This document shows, one piece after another, positions 18,561 to 28,128 of a stretch of 64,000 nt of DNA (the stretch's first letter is position 1; each line of letters starts with the position of its first letter). The translations under genes were made by a program, and so were the position numbers. This DNA comes from Butyrivibrio fibrisolvens. Its GTDB lineage: Bacteria; Bacillota; Clostridia; Lachnospirales; Lachnospiraceae. The notes beneath the pieces were generated by a model. The model had not been told where the DNA came from. It searched no databases and saw only the letters and a list, made by a program, of their open reading frames with translations. The stretch is taken from positions 372,001 through 436,000 of the forward strand of contig NZ_CP146963.1 of the NCBI RefSeq assembly GCF_037113525.1, written 5' to 3'.

Positions 18561-19589
18561 TTGGAACTTACAGAGCGTAAGAAAACAATTCTAAATGCAA
18601 TCGTCCGTAATTATCTGGAGACCGGAGAACCGGTTGGAAGCAGGACGATTTCCAAGTATACGGATCTGAATCTTTCATCTGCGACAATTCGCAATGAGAT
18701 GTCTGATCTTGAAGAAATGGGGCTTATACTTCAGCCACATACTTCAGCAGGCCGTATACCTTCTGATCAGGGCTATCGCATTTATGTTGACGATATGCTT
18801 GCTGAGAAGGAGAAGGAAGTTGACAGCATGCGTGAGATGCTGCTGGACAAGGAAGAGAAGCTTGAGAATCTTCTTAAGCATGTAGCGAGACAGCTTGCAG
18901 ACAATACTAATTATGCAACCATGATCTCAGCGCCTTCCATGAGCAAGAACAAGCTCAAATTCCTGCAGATAAGCCGAGTTGATAGCGATCACCTTCTTGC
19001 TACCATAGTTCTTGAAGGTAACCTTATCAAGAACAAGATGATACCGGTTGAAGAAGAGCTTGATGATGCAACGATCCTGAAGCTGAACATGATCCTTAAT
19101 ACGAATCTTGGAGGCATATCGGTTGAGAATATCAACCTTGGCCTTATTGCAGCACTTAAAGCTCAGGCGGGTATACACTCGGAGATTGTCGGACATGTCA
19201 TAGATGCAGCAGCTGAATCCATCAGAGCTGATGAAGAGCTTGAGATATATACAAGTGGTACTAATAACATTTTAAAGTACCCTGAGCTTTCAGATAATCA
19301 GAAGGCAAGTGATCTTATCAATACATTTGAAGAAAAGCACGATCTTACAAGTCTTGTTGAAAGCTCTTTGAATGCTACTGAGCATGGTATTCAGGTTTAT
19401 ATAGGAAATGAAATGCCTATAGCTACCATGAAGGACTGCAGTGTTGTTACAGCAACCTATGAACTTGCAGAGGGTATGAGAGGTACGGTCGGTATCATAG
19501 GACCTAAGCGAATGGACTACGACAAGGTTGTATCTACTCTTAAGAAGATGATGCATCAGCTGGATGATCTTTATAAAAAGAACGACTAG
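18561..19589 (+). CDS. hrcA: Heat-inducible transcription repressor HrcA
   Basis: 342 residues. N-terminal winged helix (GSRTISKYTDLNLSSATIRNEMSDLEEMGLILQPHTSAGRIPS) reads the CIRCE site 25 bases upstream. The GAF-like dimer core follows, with IGPKRMDYDKV near the end. The start is TTG at 18561, chosen because AAGAGG (18548-18553) is spaced seven bases before it and because the family begins at this point (LTERKKTILNAIV). First gene of hrcA-grpE-dnaK-dnaJ. Confidence 0.96.
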   Translation: MELTERKKTILNAIVRNYLETGEPVGSRTISKYTDLNLSSATIRNEMSDLEEMGLILQPHTSAGRIPSDQGYRIYVDDMLAEKEKEVDSMREMLLDKEEKLENLLKHVARQLADNTNYATMISAPSMSKNKLKFLQISRVDSDHLLATIVLEGNLIKNKMIPVEEELDDATILKLNMILNTNLGGISVENINLGLIAALKAQAGIHSEIVGHVIDAAAESIRADEELEIYTSGTNNILKYPELSDNQKASDLINTFEEKHDLTSLVESSLNATEHGIQVYIGNEMPIATMKDCSVVTATYELAEGMRGTVGIIGPKRMDYDKVVSTLKKMMHQLDDLYKKND

Positions 19590-19628
19590 CTATTTTCACA
19601 TAAATAATAGTAATAAAGGAGAACCAAC

Positions 19629-20258
19629 TTGAGTCAGGAAAAGGAAATCAAAAAAGAGCAGGAAGCAGTAGAAGACGCTCTTAATGAAAATGAAGCTGTT
19701 AACGAGGCAGCTACAGAAGAAAATGCTGAGGCTCAGGCCGAAGGCTCTGAAGATTCTTCCAAGGAAGCTGAAGAAGAGAGCAAGGAAGAGGGTAAGAAAT
19801 CTCTTTTTGGAAAAAAGAAAAATCCTCTTCAGGATAAGCTTGATGACATGACAGACAAGTACAAACGTCAGCTTGCTGAGTTTGAGAACTTCCGTAACAG
19901 AACTGAGAAAGAGAAAGCTCAGATGTTCGATGCAGGTGCAGGTAATGTACTTACTAAGATACTTCCGGTTGTAGATAACTTCGAAAGGGGTCTTGCAGCA
20001 GTTCCGGAAGATAAGAAAGATGATTCTCTTGTTCAGGGATTTGACATGATCTACAAGCAGCTTATTAAGACACTTGAAGACATGGATGTTAAACCTATAG
20101 AGGCTCTTGGTAAGGAGTTTGATCCTAACCTTCACAATGCAGTAATGCAGGTTGAGAGTGAAGAGTATGAAGAAGGAATCGTTGCTCAGGAGCTCCAGAA
20201 GGGCTACACATATCACGATACAGTAATCCGTCACTCAATGGTGGCTGTTGCTAAATAG
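19629..20258 (+). CDS. grpE: Nucleotide exchange factor GrpE
   Basis: 209 residues. Releases ADP from DnaK. The first ~65 residues are a disordered Glu/Ala/Lys-rich stretch. The long coiled coil (DDMTDKYKRQLAEFENFRNRTEKEK) and the C-terminal beta domain (LGKEFDPNLHNAVMQVES, VAQELQKGYTYHDTVIRHSMVAVAK) follow. The start is TTG at 19629 with AAAGGAGA upstream, the second TTG start in a row in this operon. Confidence 0.95.
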   Translation: MSQEKEIKKEQEAVEDALNENEAVNEAATEENAEAQAEGSEDSSKEAEEESKEEGKKSLFGKKKNPLQDKLDDMTDKYKRQLAEFENFRNRTEKEKAQMFDAGAGNVLTKILPVVDNFERGLAAVPEDKKDDSLVQGFDMIYKQLIKTLEDMDVKPIEALGKEFDPNLHNAVMQVESEEYEEGIVAQELQKGYTYHDTVIRHSMVAVAK

Positions 20259-20379
20259 AAAGAGGCTTGACCCAAAACGGTTATAGCTTCAGGAGAACGT
20301 TGACAGATATAAACATCTCCGAATTCCCAAATGGGATAGATTAAAAATCAAGATGAAATAGTTATGGAGGTAATTAACT

Positions 20380-22254
20380 ATGGGTAAAATTATTGGTATC
20401 GACCTTGGTACTACAAATAGCTGCGTAGCAGTCATGGAAGGTGGAAAGCCTACCGTTATCGCAAATGCAGAAGGCGCTAGAACAACACCTTCAGTTGTAG
20501 CTTTCACAAAGAATGGTGAGAGACTTGTAGGTGAGCCTGCTAAGCGTCAGGCTGTTACAAATGCAGATCACACAATCTCTTCAATCAAGAGAGATATGGG
20601 TACAGATAATGGCCGTAACATCGACGGCAAGAAGTACTCACCAGAGCAGATTTCAGCTATGATCCTTCAGAAACTTAAAAAGGATGCTGAGGACTATCTT
20701 GGAGAGTCTGTATCACAGGCAGTTATCACAGTTCCTGCATACTTCAACGATGCTCAGCGTCAGGCTACAAAGAACGCTGGTAAGATCGCTGGTCTTGAAG
20801 TAGAGCGTATCATCAACGAGCCTACAGCAGCAGCTCTTGCTTATGGTCTTGATAACGAGAAAGAGCAGAAGATCATGGTTTATGACCTTGGTGGCGGTAC
20901 ATTCGACGTATCTATCATCGAGATCGGTGATGGCGTAATCGAAGTTCTTTCTACAAACGGTGATACACACCTTGGTGGTGACGATTTCGATAACAGAATC
21001 ATCAACTGGATGGTTGAAGAGTTCAAGTCAAGAGAAGGCGTAGACCTTTCAGGCGACAAGATGGCTATGCAGAGACTTAAGGAAGCTGCAGAGAAGGCTA
21101 AGAAGGAACTTTCTTCTTCTACAACAACTAACATCAACCTTCCTTTCATTACAGCAACAGCTGAAGGTCCTAAGCACTTTGATATGGATCTTACAAGAGC
21201 TAAATTCGAAGAGCTCATTCATGACCTCGTTGAGAAGACAGCAATCCCTGTACAGAACGCTATGAGAGATGCTGGTCTTACAAACGCTGACCTTGGTAAG
21301 GTACTCCTTGTTGGTGGTTCAACACGTGTTCCTTGCGTAGTAGAGAAGGTTAAGCAGCTTACAGGTCAGGAGCCTTCCAAGAACCTTAACCCTGATGAAT
21401 GCGTAGCAGTTGGTGCTGGTATCCAGGGTGGTAAGCTCAATAACGAAGCTGGTACAGGAGATATCCTTCTTCTCGATGTAACTCCACTTTCACTTTCTAT
21501 CGAGACAATGGGTGGTATCGCTACAAAGCTTATCGAGCGTAATACAACTATTCCTACAAAGAAGAGCCAGATCTTCTCAACAGCAGCTGATAACCAGACA
21601 GCAGTTGATATCAACGTTCTTCAGGGTGAAAGACAGTTCGCAAGAGACAACAAGTCACTTGGTCAGTTCCGTCTTGATGGTATCCCACCAGCAAGAAGAG
21701 GTATGCCTCAGATCGAAGTAACATTCGATATCGATGCTAACGGTATCGTTAACGTATCTGCTAAGGACCTTGGTACAGGTAAAGAGCAGCACATCACAAT
21801 CACATCCGGCACAAACATGTCTGATGATGATATCGATAAGGCTATCAAAGAGGCTCAGGAATATGAGGCTCAGGATAAGAAACGTAAGGAAGGCATTGAT
21901 GCAAGAAACGAAGCTGATTCCTTCGTATTCCAGACAGAGCAGGCACTCAAGGATGCAGGCGACAAGATCGATGCTACTGCTAAGTCAACAGTAGAGGCTG
22001 ATCTCAGCGATCTTAAGGCTACTCTTGAAGCTACTAAGGATAAGGAACTTACTGACGAAGAGATCGATAAGATCAAGACTCAGAAAGAGAAACTTATGAC
22101 AGATGCTCAGCAGCTCTTCTCAAAGATGTATGAGAACATGCAGCAGCAGGCTGGCCCTCAGGCTGGTCCTGGACCTGATATGGGCGGAGCAGGCGCTTCA
22201 TCTCAGGGAGCAAATAATGATGACGTAGTTGACGGAGACTACAGAGAAGTATAA
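20380..22254 (+). CDS. dnaK: Chaperone DnaK (Hsp70)
   Basis: 624 residues. ATPase start IIGIDLGTTNSCVAVMEGG, phosphate loops VYDLGGGTFDVSI and VLLVGGSTRVP, linker DILLLDVTPLSLSIETMGG, then the peptide-binding and helical-lid domains. The tail is Gln/Gly/Pro-rich and ends in DDVVDGDYREV. Codon choice is noticeably more uniform than in neighbours, as for a highly expressed gene. A strong ribosome site, ATGGAGGT, lies before the ATG. 121 bases separate it from grpE. Confidence 0.98.
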   Translation: MGKIIGIDLGTTNSCVAVMEGGKPTVIANAEGARTTPSVVAFTKNGERLVGEPAKRQAVTNADHTISSIKRDMGTDNGRNIDGKKYSPEQISAMILQKLKKDAEDYLGESVSQAVITVPAYFNDAQRQATKNAGKIAGLEVERIINEPTAAALAYGLDNEKEQKIMVYDLGGGTFDVSIIEIGDGVIEVLSTNGDTHLGGDDFDNRIINWMVEEFKSREGVDLSGDKMAMQRLKEAAEKAKKELSSSTTTNINLPFITATAEGPKHFDMDLTRAKFEELIHDLVEKTAIPVQNAMRDAGLTNADLGKVLLVGGSTRVPCVVEKVKQLTGQEPSKNLNPDECVAVGAGIQGGKLNNEAGTGDILLLDVTPLSLSIETMGGIATKLIERNTTIPTKKSQIFSTAADNQTAVDINVLQGERQFARDNKSLGQFRLDGIPPARRGMPQIEVTFDIDANGIVNVSAKDLGTGKEQHITITSGTNMSDDDIDKAIKEAQEYEAQDKKRKEGIDARNEADSFVFQTEQALKDAGDKIDATAKSTVEADLSDLKATLEATKDKELTDEEIDKIKTQKEKLMTDAQQLFSKMYENMQQQAGPQAGPGPDMGGAGASSQGANNDDVVDGDYREV

Positions 22255-22336
22255 TGTATAAAGGTCGGTGATTTTTATACGACTTCTTACAGACGCAGGT
22301 ATTTGCGTTTGTGATATGGATCTATGATTATAACCC

Positions 22337-22359
22337 CGAGCTGCGGATTTCGCAGCTCG
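22337..22359 (+). promoter_or_regulatory. Hairpin between dnaK and dnaJ
   Basis: CGAGCTGCG pairs with CGCAGCTCG around a five-base loop, and TATTTT follows a few bases later. It is a weak terminator or an mRNA processing and stability element. It could keep dnaJ expression below dnaK. Confidence 0.55.
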
Positions 22360-22388
22360 CGGGTATTTTGCGCTAAGGAAAAGGTATT

Positions 22389-23570
22389 ATGGCAGATCAG
22401 AAACGCGATTATTATGAAGTTCTTGGAGTCGGCAAGGGCGCTTCGGATGATGAGATCAAAAAAGCATACAGAGTACTTGCTAAAAAGTATCATCCTGATA
22501 TGAATCCCGGTGATTCTGCAGCAGCCGAAAAATTCAAGGAAGCTTCTGAAGCATATGCGGTACTTTCAGATCCTGAGAAGAGACGCCAGTATGATCAGTT
22601 CGGTCATGCAGCATTTGAAGGCGGCGGAGCAGGATTTAACGGTGGCGGATTTGATTTCTCCGGTGCTGATTTCAGTGATATATTTGGTGACATATTCGGT
22701 GAGTTCTTTGGCGGCGGTAGAAGCCGTGGAGCACGTTCCGGACCTGCAAAGGGAGCTAATATACGTGCCAGTGTCAGAATTACATTTATGGAATCAATCA
22801 CAGGCACTGAGAAAGAACTGACTCTTAATTTGAAAGATCCTTGCCCGACATGTAAAGGTACAGGCGCTAAGCCTGGAACAACTCCTCAGATGTGTCCTAA
22901 GTGCGGTGGTAAGGGACAGGTTGTTTTCACACAGCAGTCTCTTTTCGGAACTGTACGTAATGTTCAGACATGTCCTGACTGCGGCGGCTCAGGCAAGATT
23001 ATTAAAGATAAATGTTCTGATTGTGGCGGTACAGGTTATAAGACAAGCCGCAAGACGATCAAAGTTACAATTCCTGCAGGAATTGATAACGGACAGAGTG
23101 TTCGTATCAGAGAAAAGGGTGAACCTGGTATCAACGGAGGTCCAAGAGGCGATCTTCTTGTAGAGGTACTTGTATCAAGTCATCCTACATTCCAGAGAGA
23201 AGATTATGATATTTTCTCAGTTGTAGAGATGTCATATGCTATTGCAGCTCTTGGTGGATCCATCGTGATCGATACTGTTGATGGTAGAGTAGTATATGAT
23301 GTTAAGCCTGGAACTCAGACAGGAGCAAGAATCAGACTTAGAGGTAAGGGTGTTCCTTCTCTTAGAGATAAGGATATCAGAGGTGACCACTATGTTACTC
23401 TTGTAGTTAAGACTCCTGAACGTCTTTCCAAAGAGGCCAAAGAGCTCCTTACTAAGTTTGATGAACTTACAGGTGACAGCCTTAATGAGGCAGAGAGACT
23501 TACATCGGATGGTTCTGATGATAAGGACGGCAAAGACAAAAAGAAGAAAAAAGGCTTCTGGAATAAATAA
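22389..23570 (+). CDS. dnaJ: Chaperone DnaJ (Hsp40)
   Basis: 393 residues. J domain with the HPD triad (KYHPDMNPGD, about residues 34-43), a Gly/Phe-rich linker (about 76-118), then four zinc repeats: CPTCKGTG, CPKCGGKG, CPDCGGSG and CSDCGGTG. Substrate-binding domains and a Lys-rich tail (DKDGKDKKKKKGFWNK) follow. Last gene of the heat-shock operon. A short GC hairpin (about 23584-23611) follows but lacks a U-tail. In many clostridia prmA comes next; here two minus-strand genes and one unrelated plus-strand gene intervene. Confidence 0.97.
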   Translation: MADQKRDYYEVLGVGKGASDDEIKKAYRVLAKKYHPDMNPGDSAAAEKFKEASEAYAVLSDPEKRRQYDQFGHAAFEGGGAGFNGGGFDFSGADFSDIFGDIFGEFFGGGRSRGARSGPAKGANIRASVRITFMESITGTEKELTLNLKDPCPTCKGTGAKPGTTPQMCPKCGGKGQVVFTQQSLFGTVRNVQTCPDCGGSGKIIKDKCSDCGGTGYKTSRKTIKVTIPAGIDNGQSVRIREKGEPGINGGPRGDLLVEVLVSSHPTFQREDYDIFSVVEMSYAIAALGGSIVIDTVDGRVVYDVKPGTQTGARIRLRGKGVPSLRDKDIRGDHYVTLVVKTPERLSKEAKELLTKFDELTGDSLNEAERLTSDGSDDKDGKDKKKKKGFWNK

Positions 23571-23628
23571 AGATAACTTTTTTGGGGGTGTCGCACAAAA
23601 TAGCGGCACCCTCTCGTTATTAATAGCT

Positions 23629-24954
23629 TCACGGGTTCTGTAATTGGACTCTTAAGCTGAATTCTACTTTACTGCAGGAGATGAGGCATTTGCCATGATA
23701 TTTACCTGCAAGCTCCTGAATGATCTTAAGACCATAACCGTGACTTACCTTATCCTTTTTGGTCGTGGAAATAAGATTTCCGCGTATATGGCGCTGTACA
23801 AGCACAGGATTGATTACGGAAATAGTAGTAAAGTTGCGTGTTCTGACTGCTTTGACATTAATATAAGGATTTTCAATGTTTTCACAGGCTTCCAGCGCAT
23901 TATCAAGAGCATTGGCAAGAATGGAGCATATATCAGGGGCAGGCATATTGGTAAGCCCTGCCAGTGATCCTTCATAGCCAAAGGTAATGCCCTTTTTGTT
24001 TGCAATCTCCATTCTGCTGGCCAGGATTATATCAGCAATATTATTGCCGCTAATAGGAACAGGAGCGGCAGGAAGGCTGGCAGTAAGATCTTTAGTATAT
24101 TTTTTGATTTCATTGTAATTACCGTCTTCAGCCAGTGTTTCGATTATTGCCATATGTTTTTTGAGATCATGTCTCTTTTTCCTGATCTCATCTTCTTGCA
24201 GCTGGAGGTTCTGCATAGCGTCCAGCTGAGTCTGCAGATAGGTCATATGAATTCTTGCAAGTGTCTCATTCTCAAGACGGATTCTTTTTTCAAACAAACT
24301 GTAAATATAGAATACAATGCAGCTGACATATGCTATAGGCAGGAAGAACCTCCAGAACATATCAGCAAATCCCAAATAGTCGCTTGTTGCGAATAACATA
24401 GCACACAGCGCCAGTATCAGCATTGTAAGGCAGAACAGTATCATTGCCAGCGCGATTTCTCTTAACGTAATATGAAAGACCAGTCCTTTCTTTTGGGAAA
24501 TGATGTGTATTGTCACAAGAATCAGTATGATAGTCAGGTCTGTAATGACATCAGAGAGTTTCAGTGTCAGGTAAAAGCAGGAAAATGAATCATCCACATA
24601 CGGGAATACTGTCGTGAAAATATATGACGGCATTATTGAAAAAACGGTATATAAGAAAAAAGTCGGAATGGTCAAAAGAACATCCGTAAGCTTAAGTGAA
24701 CTAAGCCCCAGAATAGTCAGATATACCATTGCAAGGACCATGATCATATAAAGTGATGGTATTGGTATGAAAATATTCGTTATGAATAAAACAAGAAAAT
24801 AGGACGGGAAGAGCAGATACAGCCTTTTTCCTGAAATATCAAGATGCCCCCCGCAGAAGTACTGGAGGAGCAATATAAGTTCAGTGCAGGCTATAGCATT
24901 TGAAATTGCGGCAATTACATAAGGGCCAAAAAGATCAATGATATGGAGATTCAT
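23629..24954 (-). CDS. Sensor histidine kinase, AgrC/GHKL type
   Basis: About 441 residues. Six or so membrane helices fill the first ~215 residues. A coiled coil leads to the phospho-acceptor block KKRHDLKKHM. A GHKL ATPase domain follows, with N-box ILANALDNALEACEN and glycine box GYGLKII. This is the layout of kinases that pair with LytTR regulators, such as AgrC. The frame opens at 24966, but GAGG inside the upstream repeat is spaced six bases before the ATG at 24954 (MNLHIID), so I start there. Its regulator is directly upstream on the same strand. No AgrB/AgrD-type peptide gene is nearby, so the signal is unknown. Confidence 0.88.
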   Translation of the reverse strand: MNLHIIDLFGPYVIAAISNAIACTELILLLQYFCGGHLDISGKRLYLLFPSYFLVLFITNIFIPIPSLYMIMVLAMVYLTILGLSSLKLTDVLLTIPTFFLYTVFSIMPSYIFTTVFPYVDDSFSCFYLTLKLSDVITDLTIILILVTIHIISQKKGLVFHITLREIALAMILFCLTMLILALCAMLFATSDYLGFADMFWRFFLPIAYVSCIVFYIYSLFEKRIRLENETLARIHMTYLQTQLDAMQNLQLQEDEIRKKRHDLKKHMAIIETLAEDGNYNEIKKYTKDLTASLPAAPVPISGNNIADIILASRMEIANKKGITFGYEGSLAGLTNMPAPDICSILANALDNALEACENIENPYINVKAVRTRNFTTISVINPVLVQRHIRGNLISTTKKDKVSHGYGLKIIQELAGKYHGKCLISCSKVEFSLRVQLQNP

Positions 24955-24958
24955 AATT

Positions 24959-24995
24959 AACCTCATGTCGCGAGCAAAGCGAGTGACTAATGGTT
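24959..24995 (-). repeat. Short dispersed repeat ahead of the kinase gene (family C, copy 1)
   Basis: 37 bases, 33 of them identical to the reverse complement of 29107-29143. It is bounded by AACC and GGTT and contains a small GTCGC/GTGAC stem. On the minus strand it ends in CATGAGGTTAA, whose GAGG acts as the kinase ribosome site. The rest of this ~100-base gap to the regulator gene shows nothing else. Confidence 0.65.
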
Positions 24996-25063
24996 CAAAC
25001 TGATGGAGCTCGCGTCATCAATTTGGGTTTAAATGTGGAACACTTTCAAGCTTAACCTCGTAC

Positions 25064-25759
25064 TTATTCTCCTGAAATAAATGCATTGAAGGCAGATTCA
25101 AAGTCCTTGTATCTGCGCCTGCTAAGAGCCAGTGTGTTTCCATTATCAAGTGTTATGTGTGAAGAATCATACTGCGAGATTCTCTCAAGATTAACAAGAA
25201 TACTGCGGTGTATTCTGCAGAAATGCTGCCCGGAAAGTTCTTCTTCAAAATCAGTCAGGTTCTTTCTGACAGTTATAGAATCATCATCCGTATAAACAGC
25301 TGTATCCTTGTTGTTGGCTTCTATATAGAGAATATCAGCAGTGTTTAGAATCATTGATCCAAATGATGCATCGATACGAAGTAAGCGCTTTTTCTTACTG
25401 CGAATTTCTTGTCGGATGCTTTCGAGGGTGTCTGACAGAGATTTTTCATCAATAGGTTTTATCAGATATCTGAAAGCATTGACTTCGTAGCCTTTGGGAG
25501 CGGAAGAAAGGTCGCTTGTCAGATATATAATGAAGCAGGTCGAATCATAGGTACGGATCTTCTTGCCAACTTCGATTCCGTTAAATGGCTCCATGATAAC
25601 ATCGCAAAAGATAATATCGAATCTTTTGCCAAGTGAATAATCCTCAAGAAGCTTATTGGGATCAGTATAAGTGAAAAGCTCAAAGTTCATTTCTTTCCAC
25701 AATAATTTGTATAAGCTGTCGACGAATATCTGTTCGTCATCAAGTATTGCTACCCGCAT
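25064..25759 (-). CDS. LytTR-family response regulator
   Basis: 231 residues. Receiver domain: MRVAILDDEQIF acid pocket, DIIFCDVIM phospho-acceptor Asp, YLTSD and the switch Lys in YLIKPI. A C-terminal LytTR DNA-binding domain (about 130-231) carries ILYIEANNKDTAVYT and FCRIHRSILVNLERI, as in AgrA/LytR-type regulators. AGGAACT precedes the ATG. It is upstream of and co-directional with the kinase, so it forms a complete two-component system. The target is unknown; the divergent membrane-protein gene at 25927 is the obvious candidate. Confidence 0.92.
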   Translation of the reverse strand: MRVAILDDEQIFVDSLYKLLWKEMNFELFTYTDPNKLLEDYSLGKRFDIIFCDVIMEPFNGIEVGKKIRTYDSTCFIIYLTSDLSSAPKGYEVNAFRYLIKPIDEKSLSDTLESIRQEIRSKKKRLLRIDASFGSMILNTADILYIEANNKDTAVYTDDDSITVRKNLTDFEEELSGQHFCRIHRSILVNLERISQYDSSHITLDNGNTLALSRRRYKDFESAFNAFISGE

Positions 25760-25926
25760 ATTTAGTTCCTGTATAAGAAAAGCCTAAGATAAACAGTAAT
25801 ATTATAACCGTTCGCACCGGATTTTCAACCACTTACGAAAAAATAGAATATACATTGAAATATCTGCATAAAATGGATGCATAAATGTACTACAAGTATG
25901 AAAGCTGTAGAACAAGGAGGAAGAGT

Positions 25927-26871
25927 ATGAAAGCTAACGAAGTATACACTAAGACACTGAAATTTGCATGGATAAAGCTGGGAATGGGTTTGGCTACGGT
26001 ACTTTTGTCAATCATTCTGTTCGCGATAGTCATGGGGATAAGCGTGCTGATGGAAAGTGAAGAAGTTGGAATGATCGGACTTTTAATCTGGTTTGCAGGA
26101 ACACTGCTTATAAGCTACATAATAAACACCTATTTTGGATATCTTGTTAAAGCAGGGCATGTTGCAGTAATCGCTGAAACCTTCAGAACCGGTCAGGTAC
26201 CTGCAGATGAAGTAAACTATGGAATCAGAATGGTTAAGTCAAGATTTGCTACAAGCAACATTTATTTTGTTCTTGACAGACTTGTAAGCGGGGCTGTTAA
26301 CCAGCTTCAAAGTGCAGTAGGCAAGGTGGAGAGCTTCCTTGATTTTGTTCCCGGAATGAGCATAATAGCGGGATTTGCCAAGAGCCTTATCAGAATCGGA
26401 CTTGGATATGTAGATGAATGCTGCCTTGGCTACACGTTCTATAATAATCAGCAGAGTGCATTCAAAAGCGCAGCAGATGGCGTAGTTATCTATTTTCAGA
26501 ACTGGAAGACACTCCTCAAGGATGCAGCCAAGGTATCTCTTATTGTGATAATCGGAACAGTAGTAGCAAGTATATTACCTGTTTATTTATTTGTATTATT
26601 GTTCAAGGCTCTTGGCTGGTTTACTTTTATAGGATTTGTTGTGGGTGTCATAGTTGGCTGCGTTGTAAGATATGCATTTATAGACAGCTATATCCTTGTA
26701 AGAATGATGAGCTCATACATGCAGGTTGCACCTACAACTGTGATATCATTTGACTTATATGGCAAGCTCAGCAGACTTTCAGGTAAGTTCAGGGAACTTT
26801 GCAAGCGTGCCGGAAACGAGATCAGTAATGTCGGTATGAATAATCCATATCCCGGCAACATGGCAGGTTGA
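25927..26871 (+). CDS. Multi-pass membrane protein of unknown function
   Basis: About 314 residues with six or so hydrophobic segments (near residues 15-38, 45-68, 125-145, 200-225 and 232-255). The frame is open from 25885, but AAGGAGG at 25915-25921 sets the ATG at 25927 (MKANEVYTKT). It resembles uncharacterised Lachnospiraceae membrane proteins; I cannot name a family. It diverges from the LytTR regulator, so shared control is plausible. The last 13 codons are tandemly duplicated beyond the stop. Confidence 0.75.
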   Translation: MKANEVYTKTLKFAWIKLGMGLATVLLSIILFAIVMGISVLMESEEVGMIGLLIWFAGTLLISYIINTYFGYLVKAGHVAVIAETFRTGQVPADEVNYGIRMVKSRFATSNIYFVLDRLVSGAVNQLQSAVGKVESFLDFVPGMSIIAGFAKSLIRIGLGYVDECCLGYTFYNNQQSAFKSAADGVVIYFQNWKTLLKDAAKVSLIVIIGTVVASILPVYLFVLLFKALGWFTFIGFVVGVIVGCVVRYAFIDSYILVRMMSSYMQVAPTTVISFDLYGKLSRLSGKFRELCKRAGNEISNVGMNNPYPGNMAG

Positions 26872-26913
26872 CTCGGTATGAATGATCCATATTCCGGTAA
26901 TATGGCAGGTTGA
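26831..26913 (+). repeat. Tandem duplication spanning a stop codon
   Basis: Two 41-base units, period 42 (26831-26871 and 26873-26913), differ at four bases. The first encodes the gene's C-terminus GMNNPYPGNMAG and its TGA. The second, in the same frame, encodes GMNDPYSGNMAG and another TGA. Three differences are silent or conservative. Read-through of the first stop would add 13 residues before the second TGA. Confidence 0.9.
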
Positions 26914-27038
26914 TATATACAAACATCTTCAAACTTTGCATTATCGTTTGTTGTGCGTTAAAATGGGCTGAGAAGAAGGCTTTTTTGTCAGGATTAGTCT
27001 TAATGACACGTAACAGGTTTTAGATGAGGTTTTAACGT

Positions 27039-28112
27039 ATGAAATGGATGAGGTTTAGAATTCGCACAAATGAAGAGGCTGAAGATGTCATTATCAGCGA
27101 GATGGTTGATATAGGCCTTACAGGTGCGCAGATAGAAGATAAGGTGCCGCTTACAGCTGCAGAGAAGGAACAGATGTTCGTAGATGTTGTTCCGGAGCAG
27201 GAGGATGATGGAATCGCTTATCTTAATTTCTTTGCAGAGCTTGCAGATGATAATACTCTGACAGTTACAATACCGGACGAGGATGCCGAGGATACATCTG
27301 CATCTGATGGAACAGGTGATGTATCATATCAGATGGAAGCTGCAGGTGGTAAGCAGGTTAAGAAGACTCCTGAGCAGCTTCAAAAAGAGATAAGGCAGAT
27401 ACTTGATGGAATCAGTCAGTACATGGATATAGGAGATGGCACTATCTCTGTTGATGTTACTGAAGATATAGACTGGATGAATAACTGGAAACAGTATTTC
27501 CACAAGTTCATCGTAGATGATGTTCTTATTATTCCTTCCTGGGAAGAACCATCCGAAGAGGATCTTGAAAAGACAGACAAGATATTCCATATAGATCCTG
27601 GAACAGCATTTGGTACAGGTCTTCACGAGTCCACACAGCTTTGCATCCATCAGCTTGGCAAATATATTACACCAGGCTGCGAGGTTCTTGATGTAGGAAC
27701 AGGAAGCGGAGTACTTTCAATTCTGGCTCTTATGTATGGCGCCGGCCACTGCGTAGGAACAGATCTTGATAAGGGTGCAATTCCTGCTATAGCAGAAAAC
27801 CTTGAAGCTAACGGATATACAGATAAGGATCTTAAGCTTATCATCGGCAATATCATTGATGATAAGAAGGTACAGGATGAGGTCGGATACGAAAAGTATG
27901 ATGTTGTTCTTGCTAATATCCTTCCTGTAGTTCTGGTACCGCTTGCTCCTGTAATAGGTCAGTTCATGAAGAAGGGTGCAGTATTTATCACATCCGGTAT
28001 CATGAATGAAAAAGGAGAAGAGGTTGCAGCTGCCCACAGAGCAGCAGGCTTTACAGATATTGAGATGATACACCAGGGAGACTGGGTATCTGTTACATCC
28101 AGAAAAGCATAA
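27039..28112 (+). CDS. prmA: Ribosomal protein L11 methyltransferase
   Basis: 357 residues, longer than the usual ~310. Trimethylates L11 using S-adenosylmethionine. The N-terminal domain (MKWMRFRIRTNEEAEDVIISEM) is interrupted by an acidic Ser/Thr/Asp-rich insert at about residues 80-115. The catalytic part has FGTGLHESTQLC, the AdoMet loop VLDVGTGSGVLSI (about 214-226) and the NILPVV motif. In clostridia it commonly follows dnaJ and precedes rsmE; only the rsmE side is kept here. Confidence 0.94.
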   Translation: MKWMRFRIRTNEEAEDVIISEMVDIGLTGAQIEDKVPLTAAEKEQMFVDVVPEQEDDGIAYLNFFAELADDNTLTVTIPDEDAEDTSASDGTGDVSYQMEAAGGKQVKKTPEQLQKEIRQILDGISQYMDIGDGTISVDVTEDIDWMNNWKQYFHKFIVDDVLIIPSWEEPSEEDLEKTDKIFHIDPGTAFGTGLHESTQLCIHQLGKYITPGCEVLDVGTGSGVLSILALMYGAGHCVGTDLDKGAIPAIAENLEANGYTDKDLKLIIGNIIDDKKVQDEVGYEKYDVVLANILPVVLVPLAPVIGQFMKKGAVFITSGIMNEKGEEVAAAHRAAGFTDIEMIHQGDWVSVTSRKA

Positions 28113-28128
28113 ATGACAGTTTTTACAT

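Noticed and set aside
19596..20234. 212-codon minus-strand frame opposite grpE
   Set aside because: Low-complexity Phe/Leu/Ser sequence produced by the complement of Glu/Lys codons; grpE is certain.
23584..23611. dnaJ terminator
   Set aside because: A GC-rich hairpin is present, but no T-run follows on either strand, so I do not call it a terminator.
25885..25926. Longer N-terminus for the membrane protein
   Set aside because: AAGGAGG at 25915-25921 sits inside the extension and is spaced for 25927.
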